Shown piece by piece: positions 48,412-60,917 of a stretch of DNA of 64,000 nt; within the stretch, counting starts at the first letter, position 1, and each line of letters begins with the position of its first letter. The translations under genes were made by a program, and so were the position numbers. Where the stretch lies: assembly GCA_004352715.1 (NCBI GenBank), contig SCFE01000001.1, positions 241,419 through 305,418 on the forward strand, in the 5' to 3' direction. The stretch comes from Hofstenia miamia (Eukaryota; Xenacoelomorpha; Acoela). A model generated the notes under the pieces. That model saw nothing but the letters and a program-made list of their open reading frames with translations. It searched no databases and had not been told where the DNA came from.

Positions 48412-49473
48412 CTTCTTTTACTTAAACATGCATGGGGCCCCATGGGATCTCTACGAGCAATTTCGTGGGGGGGTGAGGTTAGGACTAAATTTCTTCCTTA
48501 TGAACAAGCATGTTGATTCATAGCTAGTCAATGCAGATTCTTTCATTGTGGCCTATATGCCTACAAAAAATTCTGTTGTGGACCTCTTGTCACGGTGCAT
48601 CACTTTTCTGTCAGATTTCTTGTTCTTAAGGAAGTCCAAGCATGGGGTTTGCAATGTTCTTAAGATATCTTAGTGTTTGTTCAATTTTAATTTCGCGTTT
48701 TTATATATAAAAAGAGTACGTTGCTTCTAGATATGCCCAGTACTAAACTCTTAGGCTTTTCAAAACAAAATTTCTGGAATATTATGGTGTCACTAATTTA
48801 TATCGAATACAGTTCTGACTGAATTAGAGATGTAGCATTAGTGTTAGTACTCTTAATTGTTGAGGTAGTTCTGATTTTAATTTTATCTAAAGTAATAGTA
48901 TCAAATTATTATATGCTAAAGAGGTTTGATACTGAGTGATTATGTATCTATTCTTCATGTAAAATCCCTATTTTAAAACCTAAGTTAGTATACATTATCG
49001 GCTAAACAAGACAGTCGAAAAAATTTGAGCAGTAGGTAGTTCGGATAATTTAAATATTAAGCAAATGAGATATCCGTTTTATGTAGCGAATAATTGACTT
49101 AGTGATAATTAAATTTGAACATGATGATGGTTATTTTATTATTCTATATTCTTTAATTGTTGACCATTTAATTATGAACTCAACTTCTTTTAGAATACTA
49201 TATGCGTTCGCTGTATTACGAATCTATTTTTCCGAATTACCGACTGTTTTCTTGGCTCTAATTTATGCGTTTCCATTTGAATTAAATTTAGATGGAAATA
49301 TCACTTTGACCTTAAAATAAATTTGAAAAAGACTCCTAATCCGATCTGGCGTAAACCTAAGGGTGACTAATCTATAAATTAGGAACCCCTGTGCTACTTA
49401 GACCTCCTCAGTCGATATGTAATTCATTTTGTAAATAGTAATATATCGCAAAACCATTACAATTTCAACGTTT
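46841..49473. other. Upstream intron or 5' flank of the DPP6/10-like gene
   Basis: No exon recognised. A patch of higher GC at 46845-47080 is open in both directions over about 230 bp. It has no recognisable product and is probably a repeat. (TA)n lies at 48377-48408, followed by a palindromic GGGGCCCC and a G-run (48430-48475). Confidence 0.4.
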
Positions 49474-49771
49474 ATGTCAGTTAAGTTTTTAAATTTGCTT
49501 CATAAACAGCAAGATGACGTGATCCTTAACGAAATAATAAGTAAATTGAAAGAACCAAGAGTGACTCTATTGAAGTTAACAGCAAGTTACTTCAAACGAT
49601 ACAAATGGAAAGTAAACCAAAATGGATTATTGTATGTCAAAGGTCAAAACAATAGAATCGCGATACCAGAGTATTTCAAAAGAGACCTTATATGGTGGAT
49701 AGACGAAAAAGGCCACCTCAGAATAACGCAGACAGAGAAGACATTCAATGGGCGATTTATCACAACAGCAG
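49474..49771 (+). pseudogene. Ty3/gypsy integrase zinc-finger fragment
   Basis: Plus-strand frame of about 100 codons with KWKVNQNGLLYVKGQNNRIA, IPEYFKRDLIWWIDEKGHLR and ITQTEKTFNGRF. It follows the integrase H2C2 pattern: L-x-Y, then I-x-x-P, then H-D-x-x-G-H-x-G-x-x-x-T. The first His of the finger reads Ile-Asp, so the finger is degraded. No LTRs were seen. The piece lies between two copies of TGTCAGTTAAGTTTTTAAAT (49475 and 49773), the second just after N49772, so its placement may be an assembly effect. Confidence 0.6.
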
Positions 49772-49802
49772 NTGTCAGTTAAGTTTTTAAATTTGCTTCA
49801 TA

Positions 49803-50402
49803 TTACTCTATATGACATATTATCAGTGATACCTTTCTTGCAATTCAAATTCGGAACTTGAAATAGCACAGAGGCGGATCTAGAAAATTCTGGGAGTTTG
49901 CACTTTGTGTAAATACGTACATCAAATTTTTCAGTTGAATTCTTCTATTGCTAACACTAAATTTTTCATGTTTCAAAGTCGAATTTTATTCGTAACTATA
50001 ACAACAAATGTTTATGATATGGAAGTTATTACCAATTTACACAAGTGTTTTGGATTTGAATTCGGTTTCGAATTTTCAAATACATTGCCTTAATATTCGG
50101 ATTCGTATTGAAGATAAAACAAGGGAATTCTCCCTATTAGAGAAACAAACTAAAATCATCAAAAATAATTTCTTAACTAAATTCATTAAAACTAGTTAAG
50201 GCACACATGACATTTGTGAAATTCAATGATTACCTAATAATAAGCCTGTCTTTATTTCAATCATTTGTTTACATAAGTGTGACTCGGTGACCCAGTAGAC
50301 TCGAGAGTACTAAGGGAAAATTGACCCGCTAACAAACCCTGACCCGATTGCAATTTTGGTTCACACATCTTAGCACTAAAATTGATAAATTTCTGCTAGT
50401 CA

Positions 50403-50440
<38 letters not shown>
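49803..50440. other. Intergenic sequence
   Basis: No supported gene; ends in a (TA)n array (50407-50442) that hosts the next transposon. Confidence 0.5.
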
Positions 50441-50445
<5 letters not shown>

Positions 50446-51139
50446 TGTTTTAAAAGTCTTGGGAACATAACGATTTTTAATAACTCAAAAATTATTAGGA
50501 GTTGAAAAACAAAATTGGTACCATTGGAAAGGTTAAAGTTTCAAGTTTTTTGGGGAATCTTCAAAGTTGCTCAATATGAGCACCATTTCTAACACGGCAG
50601 ACATTTAGTCAATAGTCCATTTCCTGCCAAACGCGTTCCAGCATCTCGACGTCAATGGTTCCCACAACTGCCGTTACTCGAGCCTTGGAAAGGCCGGCAC
50701 ATAAACTTGTTGCTTGACAAAGCCCCAAAGAAAAAATTCACACGGTTAAGATTTGGAGATCTAGAAAGCCAGGGCATGAGAATGTCATCACTTCGTCCAG
50801 ATCTCCCAATCCATCTACCAGGCAACCTTGTGTTAAGAAACTGCCTTACTCTAAGACTCCAGTGTGGTGGTGCACCATCTTGTTGAAAAATGAAGTCATC
50901 AGATTCTTCTTCTTTCAAATGAGCCATTAACAAGTCTTCCAGCATGTTGAGATAGGATTCACCAGTGAGAGTTGCCTCTTCAAAGAAGAACGGTCAATAG
51001 ACACCTTTCTTGAAAATTGCTTTAAAATGACCAAAAACTTGCTTACACAAACTTTAATATAGCACCAGTTTCATTTTTCTACCTGGAATAGTTAATGAGA
51101 TATACGCATTTGTAATGTTCCCAAGACTTTTGAAACACC

Positions 51140-51142
<3 letters not shown>
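50441..51142 (-). mobile_element. Mariner-type deletion derivative (702 bp) inserted in a TA array
   Basis: Left end TAGTGTGTTTTAAAAGTCTT and right end (reversed) CAGGGTGTTTCAAAAGTCTT form terminal inverted repeats of about 28 bp continuing into GGGAAC. (TA)n lies on both outer sides, so the target was a TA step of a microsatellite. The interior is only the C-terminal half of a transposase on the minus strand. Confidence 0.82.
50570..51000 (-). pseudogene. C-terminal half of a mariner-type transposase
   Basis: FIFQQDGAPPHWSLRVRQFL carries the second catalytic Asp (Q-D-G-A-P-P-H). RLPGRWIGRSGRSDD, PWLSRSPNLNRVNFFFG (for W-P-P-R-S-P-D-L-N-P-x-D-F-F) and, after a frameshift, LNVCRVRNGAHIEQL follow. 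The third acidic residue of the triad reads Asn. The N-terminal DNA-binding part and the first catalytic Asp are absent. It cannot be active. Confidence 0.8.

Positions 51143-51178
<36 letters not shown>
51143..51178. repeat. (TA)n microsatellite, right flank of the mariner derivative
   Basis: About 36 bp TA. Confidence 0.95.
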
Positions 51179-51181
<3 letters not shown>

Positions 51182-51547
51182 ATTGAAATACCTAATATCA
51201 AATGGNAGTGATATGAATTTACCAGCATTGGTCAAATTTGAGGGCTAATAAAATGTTGAATTCACGGTTTTTGTGAAAATCATCTGAGCAAATATGTAAA
51301 TTCCACCAAAAAAATTAGTAATTTAAAATATCATTACCAGCAATCGATTGTCAAACGTTATTTTTTGTAAGAAAATATTGCAAATCTTTCAAAGAATATA
51401 TTTTCATATATCTTTGAGTTCAGAGGTGATACGATACTTAGGTTCTTCAGATTCTGTCACAGCTCTTGCCTTGAAAATTACAAAAAAACTAATGAAGATA
51501 ATAAAAGATATATAATTTAAAAAGAAACTATTTATCATAGATGTACA

Positions 51548-51550
<3 letters not shown>

Positions 51551-51588
<38 letters not shown>
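51551..51588. repeat. (TA)n microsatellite
   Basis: About 38 bp TA. Confidence 0.95.
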
Positions 51589-51591
<3 letters not shown>

Positions 51592-52885
51592 AAAGTACAT
51601 TCACACATCTCTACAACTTGATGGAATTTCTAGGCAACTTCAATTTATAATTCATGCTTCTCTGTATATGTTCTCACTGAAACAAGAATACCGGTACACC
51701 AAATATAGATATAAGAATACAATAAATATAAGTATAGGAATACAACAAACTGAACAAAGATAAAGAAGATTAAAATCCAAGATTGTTTTTTTTAGATTCT
51801 TTATATATATATATATATATATACTTCCTGTAAAGATACATTTATGTGTATATTGATGTAACCTATTTGTGAAAAAATATAAGAGATTACTAAAAATTTA
51901 AGAAAAAAGCAACTGTCATTTGGTAATTTGTAAGGATTCTCTGCTTGAAAATTTAGGAAGAATGTAAAAAAATTTATAGGAAAGAATTTGAACAAATATA
52001 ATTTATTGTAAAGGAATGCTAGTAGTACGAAATGTTTTTCCTCACAAATATAGTGGTGAAATAAATATATGCATAAAAAGATTAAATTATTCTAATTAAC
52101 TGAAAATGCCAACGAACAATATTGTAAAAAATTTTAAAATTATCATCAAAATGCTAGACATTTATTTTGTATTTCATGAACATTGATGTTACCACTTCTC
52201 TTTCACATTGAGTCAAGACACCACTTATACTTTTATTTGATTTCTACTAAGCTTTTAATCCTTAGTATTATATAAATTTTTGCAATTATAACTACAACTA
52301 TTAGCTACTAAGAGAAATGAAATTCTTTCTGTAATAATACAGAATGTATTCACAGAAAAATTTTGTGTTAAAAAGGATATTACATGCTCATGAAAGAATA
52401 TGTACTAGAAACATACAAAAACTATACCTCATCACTAGCGTATTGATTGTTGGTCATTCAATTGGTGTAAATTTAGGAAACAAAACTAGAGAAAATAAAT
52501 TGCAACGCCACCCAACGAAAAAATAAACATTTCTTTGGAAATGGTTGGTTTTTTATTATTTTGTTAAACACTCGACATTGTCAGTTTCACTTATTGTATT
52601 TGTGAACTTTAATTCAAACAGAGACAATCGAATTTTGAAGTAAATTTTATTGGAAGTTGCATTACAAATTACAAAAGTTAATTTTTTCTTAAAAGTTATA
52701 AACTTGACAATTTTCAACTAAACTGTCAAGTATATGATCATACTGAAATTTTTTCTTTGTATTTTGACGTAAAATAACATGGCGACGTAATTAGGGAAGT
52801 ATTTATTGTAGTAATAAGACCGATTGTAATTAATAGCTGCGTAACAATTTCAATGTTTGTTGTAGCAAATTGAAAATTTGAATCG

Positions 52886-52886
<1 letters not shown>

Positions 52887-52914
<28 letters not shown>
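52887..52914. repeat. (TA)n microsatellite
   Basis: About 28 bp TA. Confidence 0.94.
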
Positions 52915-52916
<2 letters not shown>

Positions 52917-55900
52917 ATTCATGTGTGTAACCACAACCAATCTTATATTACACATACATTAAGTTCTCGCATATTAAAATCATTAATGCTATATCACAAA
53001 TTAAGGATTCACAATGCTTAGCAAACACAGTCAAAATACACTCAAATTTCGACAATACATCTAAAATCTTCATGATAATAGTAACTCAAAGCATTTGGAT
53101 AGGAAGTTTGTACTTCGATTCGATTCAATTTTCGAAAAGTTTCTAATGCTTTGATTCCATGATGCTGAGCAGTACAAATCTAATAGATTGCATAGCTGTC
53201 TAGATTTCCACTATTTTGAACCGCGTTATGTTAAGTTGACGGAAATCTTTATAAAAGTGGGTCTTAAAATATTTGTAAATTGATACAAATATTACAAGGT
53301 AAACTTATTCTGATGAAATTAATCAATAGTGGTGTACAAAATATGAATTTATGCTTCTTGATGAATTTTAGTTTTTATTTTTCGATTTTGATAAGTAAAT
53401 AGTGAATTCAAAATCTAAAGGAAAAATAATCACCAACTTGGGAAGCTATTTATGCATATTTTTGCAATTAACATAACTAATATATTTAATGCAGATTACT
53501 TTGATCAACTAATTGCAAGAAATACAGTAGTTGAATCCAAATTTCCAGACATTAGATATCAATTGAACAGTTTTTTTTCATTTTGGACTTGATAATTAGC
53601 TAGTATGAATTCCAATCCATAAAAGCAATTTTGAGTGAATGTTGAGTGAATGCTGAGACAACTGTGAAAAGGAAATTACGTGTGAAATTTTATTGTAAAA
53701 CAACGTATAAGAGCACTAAGAAACGAATGATCGGTTCGCCCAAAATAAGTTACTGTTGCAAAAATGCTGCTTGAGGCTGAATACGCAACGCTATTTGTAT
53801 CCGCACTATTCGGTTGTGGTAAAACTTAATATTTGCTCATGATATATTTTTGTTCTTCTTATTAACAAAATGGATATTTAGATTCTATTGCATGCAAACC
53901 TTTCAACAACCTGATCTACTATTCTTTTATTGCTTCCGAAATGCTGAAAAAGGTTGCAAATGCAAAACATGTATTTGTAGTGCAAAAACAATTTTTCTTT
54001 CTAATTCAACTGTGGAAATCAAAACTAAAATTAAATAAGCAAGAAAATAAAGCTCATTTAGATTTGTTAATGCAGTTTTTATTTATACCTAAAATATGCA
54101 CATTAATGCTTTTTAGTAAGATTTGTATAGATATTCCTAAAGTAAGCATAAAGCCACAGAGTGGCCTCAGAAAAATATATAGTACAATGGAAAACTACTT
54201 TAATAGGTGACAAATATAAGGTGTTCTGCCTCCATGGCCAAACAGCTTATTAATTTAGTGTAAGTTAATGCTCATTATTTAACATTAATTACATTCTTAT
54301 GAAATCCGTTTTTATTGAGCAGTGCCGAAGAAGGCTATGTAGTAGTTAATAATTTGATCAACATTTGCACTTAATGATTGTCATTAAGAAACAAAGTAAT
54401 TACAAAATATATTCCAATAATATAGCATTACTAGCCTATGATAATTACTACGCTAAAGCGAATAAAATATTATTTCCCTGAAATTATTTGAGGCTAACAT
54501 CTGCAAGCCCTAAAAAGAACCAATAAATTGCGTTACTTCATTCAGGAACAAAAACTAGACCAACATCTATTGAACAAAATACAATTTTGTAGTAACTTAA
54601 AATAGTTAAAATGTTCGTTTTTATATTCAATTAAATTTGACAAATGTTGTACTGAAAAATATCTAATTTCCTTTGTTCATCAACTTGAAAATAACATGTA
54701 GAAGTTTTGATAGGCCTAACTGTGACTGCAAGATTTCTTAATTTTCCCGAAATAGTTTGTATTCATTTGTTTATATTACTTAGAAATTTTAACATTTATG
54801 GCAGAGTTTGACATCTAAGATACTTGCTCTAAGTTTAAATTTAAGTTTTTGAACTGTTGTAACTATATTGCAAAGCATATTTTGACGCATTATATGAACA
54901 TTCGTAGAATATTTTTAATTCAGACACTAGATGGCGTAACAAACTCTTTAAAAATTTTCAAAATTAATGTTTGTTAAGTACAATGCAAAAACATAAATTA
55001 AATGTATGTATATTGGTGTGCTTATCCTTGAAATTTCAAAACATGTCACTTTGACATAATGTTATTTTTTCACTAAACATATCATATTATTTTAAGTAAA
55101 ATCAAAAAATAAAAAAATAATAATAACCAAAGTACTTTCCTAAAAAATTACACTAAAATTGGAGCAGCACGACTTGTAGTAGCATGGCACAACACGTCAG
55201 GAATTAATACTAACATTATTTTTTATATAATATTTCATATTTAAAATCGCCCAATTATTGGATTTTCAAATAAAATTTGAATAAGTAAATCTATTAGCAA
55301 AATTAGCCACAAGCATTCAATTCTGCAGAATATTGCAGCGAAATTTGTGAAATGTGCTCGAGCGTTGCAAAGTGGATTTCACTGACAAGCAGTCATGTTT
55401 CGCAGGCGTAAAATACTTGTTGTTTGAAAACAATGAGCAAGACAATCTTGTATTTATATCAAGTTGTATGTAGCAAATGTAGCATCCCGTATAATGTTGG
55501 CCTAATATATTAACTCTTTAAGCAATCTCGAATGAAGCTTAAAAATACATTCTAGATAGATGCATTGAATAAAAAATTCGCATTTCAGTATGTATACTTG
55601 ATGCTGAGGTTAGAAGTTCCATATAGGAAGTAGGAGATAACTGTTCCCAAATGCCACATTGCAAAGAAGTTTGGTTGCTTACTCAAATTTGTCCTGGGCT
55701 TCATATGTTTCTAACTGTCAACGACATTATCACTCCAATCACTTTGAATCATAGGAGATTTGCAGTAGTAATCGATTAGTAAGCATCACCAAATGTAACA
55801 AAAACATTAAAGGCCCTACATGGAGAATGTTGTCGAAAAAATATTTCTAAGTTCCGTTAATGTCACTTCGTCACGCATAAATTTTGTTGAATCACTTCAT

Positions 55901-58900
55901 ATCGCTATTTGAAGTAAGAAGCCATCCTGAATTATGAAAGCACTTCTTAGTGTTTTTCGTTAACGCTTTGTTTCACGACTTCCTATCGCTTTCGAACTGT
56001 AAGATTGTCGCCAAATTCTGCACCCTGTTTATTAGTTCGTAATGAAGGTCTTTGCTGTACTGGTTCTTTGGTAGATAACAAATTATTTGCCGATGTCGTA
56101 AAAAGTTGTAGAAACAAATAGTGCACATTAATAGTCAGGAAATTAACCAATATGTCTAAAATCCTCATGTCGTACAATTCAGAACAGCTTGCCGCACTCT
56201 CATGTTGCTTGATGAATTTGTAATAAATTAATGGTAATTTATTAAAACCATTGGTTTTCATTAATATATATCAATAGAAACTTACAAGAACACTTAATTA
56301 TGTTATTTTATTAACTCTTGTACATGCAATAGTAAAACTTAATTGAACAATTTTGAAAAATTACAGAAATTTTATTTGAGAAAACACTTCTGATGTTACG
56401 TAAGTTTTACTTGCTACGTTGTTTTAACTTTATATCCGAAATAATTATAATATTTTGAAAAATAAATTACTTTTTGTTTATCCCATTTTTTTTACTCTTT
56501 TTGGAAGTAGGAATATTTGAAGATCAACTGTGTATACCTATATTGTATTTCTGTTCAATTAACCCTTGGAGTACCAAAACAATTTTACTAAATTGCTTAC
56601 CAAAAGGGTTTCCAGTTCTTAAATTTGGAAGATGTATTTTAGATGATACTTGTTAATTCCCATATATCTGAATGTTAATATTATTAATACTGTATACCTG
56701 CATATAATTATCACAGCATTTCAGAACTAAATTGGATTGGAAATAATACTATTGCAGGCCCTATTCCGCATATATACAGGAGAAAAGATGTCATATCTAA
56801 AAAAATATTTTAGAATACATCGTCAAGTACAAATCACTTGAAATTCATTATGATGGCATAACTGTTTGAAAAAAAATCACAAAGCTTTTCTAACAAAAAA
56901 CATGAATGCAAATGGCAAAGTGCCATAAATTCAAACACTTAACCAGCAAAATAATTGGTTAGTTTTTCAGATACTTTAATATTTAGCAACGTTCAAACAC
57001 TCGGCTCGCAGGTACTATAAAGTTTTTTATCAACAAATTCTGCAACAATATAACTGATGCAGTGCATATGCTTTTTGGTTGTCCAATGGTTAATAAAGTT
57101 TCAGAAATAACTGGCTATCGACCAAGTATGCCAATGCTTAAAACTTCTTTACATTACACACCTATGAAATAAGATATTCAAAACATAAAGGGCATTTTTT
57201 TGCAAATAAGATGTAAAATTATCCTGAAATCATCTCTTGAATGATGCTTAATTGCACGTTTCTTTTTGCTGAATTTTGTATGGACATAAATGCTTGCAAA
57301 TTCTTTCTAAATTGCTATTTCTTAACAAATTTGTAGAAGTTGGTTAAAAAGAAGCTAGAAAATTATATCCAATTAAACAGCTTGGATATTAGACGCACCC
57401 ATGTTTTTGTCCGCATGTGCACATATTTGAATAACAAATCTTGTTGTTCATTTATTCCATTTAGTTTTACTCTTCAGCTGAGAACAAAGTCTTTATATTA
57501 CTACAGCTATTCTATTACTTTCCTCAAACATTGAAAGGTAGCGTTTTAGTACATTGAAGTTGGCATTTCTAAGAAATGTGCATAGCTTATAACTCCATTA
57601 TTTCTTAAATACTACTATCAATATCATTCGGTGAAATTTTATTTAATACTCCCTTGTTCTTGAATACTGTTTCTAGCTAATTTCACAAAATTTTAGGTAA
57701 TTGTCACCATTAAATTTCTGCAAATTTAATCCAGCAATGCAATGGCGTCATGTTATAAAGCTATGTATGAAATTATTAATGTGTCATTGTGTTTTGATTA
57801 TGAAAAATTGACTGAGATTTATACAATTTTTAATGGGCATGTAAAATTATGTTTTTAAACTTCACTTTTCTTTCCTTAAGCGCCTTATTTTATTAAGTTA
57901 TTAACGCATAATGTATTCTTTTTAATATAAAGTCTTTCTAAATTTGGCAGAATGCAATATAAAAATAGAAAGACAGAAAAATTTAAGCAACTACCAATTT
58001 CGAACTCAGCTATTAGATAATCTTAATTTTTGCATAAACACCTTTTTTAATTTTAGAATTAATGTGACACTCTCAGTTGAGTAAAACTTAATTATCAATG
58101 GTGGAAAGTTCATCAAGTCATAAACAAGGTATTATATTAGAATCTTTACATTGATAATCCCATAGAATTATATTTTATATATTTTTGAAATTTTTGCATT
58201 GTGCCTTAAACTGAAGAGGCATTTGAGTATTTCTCAAGAAACATCGTTTTCATATTGTTAATTTCTGCGATTTCTAAAAGGTTGTAAAAAATTTAACTTT
58301 CAGTTAAAAGTCACGTTATCTGAAATGAACTATTAAATAACTGAGTTTTTAATCTTAGTCTTTAATCATTTATCAAAAAAATTTAAAAAGTTATTGAAAT
58401 GTATCATCTACCATTTGATATTGCAAAATTATCTTCATTAAAAAATGTAGCAATTCTCACAAATCCCATATATTGCCTTTTCAGTTTATTTGTCAATTAG
58501 TTTTTTCTAAATATGTTTTCGAACTCCTCAACGCATTTTAAATAAGAAATAAATAGCTTAAAATTATTTAATACTATAATCAAGTAAATAATTTGGTTTG
58601 TGCAATTAGTTAAGAAATATTGAATAACTATACGAAAAGAAATACGCAAGAGCGTAAATGGCGTTTAATATTAAAATTCTTCCTCGGAAATTGGTTGGAG
58701 ACAATTTCATATTCAGAATAAAAATGAATTAATTGATATTGTGTAGTAAATAATAAATTTGCAATCAGACCTTAAGACTAGTTTGATAATTGTATCAGTT
58801 ATTTTGACTCAATAAGTAGACAAATCTCCCATGACACATAACCTGCGCATCCAAATTTTGAATTTGTTTCTTTTAAAATTGGCTAATAAAATATTTTATT

Positions 58901-59742
58901 GCAGATGCACGAAATTCTTAAATAAATTTTATATTTAGAGCATTACATAATTTTAGTAAAATTTCTAACATACCCTCGTATAATAAAGAGTTTACACAGT
59001 ACCCTTTTAAATCAACAATGAGTTTGTTTTCATTCTTGAAATAAATGAGCATTTACAAAATAATCCATAGAGAAGGAATTCTTATGACTGTACAGATTTC
59101 TGTAATATTTTCTCACCAAAAAACTGCGGAAATATCATTTTTACATTTTAAGCAAACAGTGAAAATCCTTAATGAATAAATTTGCATTTTATTGAATTTG
59201 AAAGATGGTATATGCGACGTAGACTGACAGCTGATTAAACGATAAATGTAGGTGTAGAATAAACACTTTTAGTATAATTCTGGAATAGTGAGCTCTCTGT
59301 ACATGCTGCAATTGCGAATTAATATGAATTTCTTATTGCATTGAATTTTGGTTGTACATGAAGTGAAGAAATAAGTTTTGTTATCAAACGAGCAATTTTA
59401 ATTAATAATAGCAAAATCTACTAATTTTCGTTTTTCATTGTCATGCAATTGTCATTAGGTCTCTGTGAGGGCACATTTTGCAGTTCAAAAAAAAATATTC
59501 TGGCCGTAAAAATATTGAATAAAATACTAAAAAAAAGTAATGAAATACTACTAGAGCATCAATAAAAATACAAAGATAATTATAATCCATTAGTCTTTAT
59601 GAATTTCAAAGATTGAAATTGTCCCTTAAATTTCTTAGTGTGCTTCCACCCTATCGATAAAAAATTTACCCAACCTGAATCGACCAGCATAGGAGTGAAC
59701 CGTAACCCTATCTGTCTTATTTTTGAAACGACATGCGGGTTG

Positions 59743-60917
59743 AATCGTTTCCCATCCCTATTCTAGCAAGCCCAAATTCTATAATTTTTGCATGGAATAT
59801 ACCACATATTTTTCATCTCCTTCAAGAAATGACATCTACTTATAAATAAGGTAAGCTTAGTTTAATATATACTATGTCATTTTAATAAATTTAGCGAAAA
59901 GCAATTCAAGGCTAGCAGATGCCCACTTGCAATAGTGTCAATGTCAATTTTTGTAGATACATGTGATCCGATAGGGTTTAAAGATGCTTAATATTATTAA
60001 CTATTGAAAAAAAATTTTGATAAAATGTCAGAATACGTGTATGTTGCTGTAACATTTAATTTATTTCTATTGATAAAAAAATTAATTTTTCAGTACAAAT
60101 TTCTATGTTATAACAGTAATATTAAATTAAAAACAGCAACAATTTGAATGGAAAATGTCAAACTACAATATTCAACGTTGATTATAAAATATTAAAATCT
60201 TAATGCCCAACTACTGCACCAGAAATTTAAAAGTAGTAAGATTTTACTCTTAACCTACCGAANAAAATTTCAATCACCACTGTCGCCTCGACAATATAAA
60301 TCATTGAACAATCCCGCGGTCCTCTCGTATTTTCGAATTTTGATTGGTTGGAGATTTTGTCAATTACGTTAACAAAGTGTGATAAAGNAATCGTTTCCCA
60401 TCCCTATTCTAGCAAGCCCAAATTCTATAATTTTTGCATGGAATATACCACATATTTTTCATCTCCTTCAAGAAATGACATCTACTTATAAATAAGGTAA
60501 GCTTAGTTTAATATATACAATATATACTATGTCATTTTAATAAATTTAGCGAAAAGCAATTCAAGGCTAGCAGATGCCCACTTGCAATAGTGTCAATGTC
60601 AATTTTTGTAGATACATGTGATCCGATAGGGTTTAAAGATGCTTAATATTATTAACTATTGAAAAAAAATTTTGATAAAATGTCAGAATACGTGTATGTT
60701 GCTGTAACATTTAATTTATTTCTATTGATAAAAAAATTAATTTTTCAGTACAAATTTCTATGTTATAACAGTAATATTAAATTAAAAACAGCAACAATTT
60801 GAATGGAAAATGTCAAACTACAATATTCAACGTTGATTATAAAATATTAAAATCTTAATGCCCAACTACTGCACCAGAAATTTAAAAGTAGTAAGATTTT
60901 ACTCTTAACCTACCGAA
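59743..60917. repeat. 520-bp direct duplication flanking a 124-bp insert bounded by Ns
   Basis: 59743-60262 and 60389-60917 match except for a 9-bp expansion (AATATATAC repeated) in the second. Between them lies 60264-60387, unique sequence with an N on each side (60263 and 60388). The pattern suggests three overlapping contigs. Confidence 0.92.

Larger units (their letters stand above)
51179..59742. other. Long gene-free AT-rich stretch
   Basis: Only short chance frames. (TA)n at 51551-51588, 51803-51823 and 52887-52914; a single N at 51206. No mobile-element protein, tRNA-like or exon-like block was recognised. A first exon of the DPP6/10-like gene could be hidden here, since short cytoplasmic exons are hard to see. 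Confidence 0.4.

Noticed and set aside
55983-56261. 92-codon minus frame as possible cytoplasmic first exon of the DPP6/10-like gene
   Set aside because: No good donor at the end of the frame and no similarity to known N-termini.
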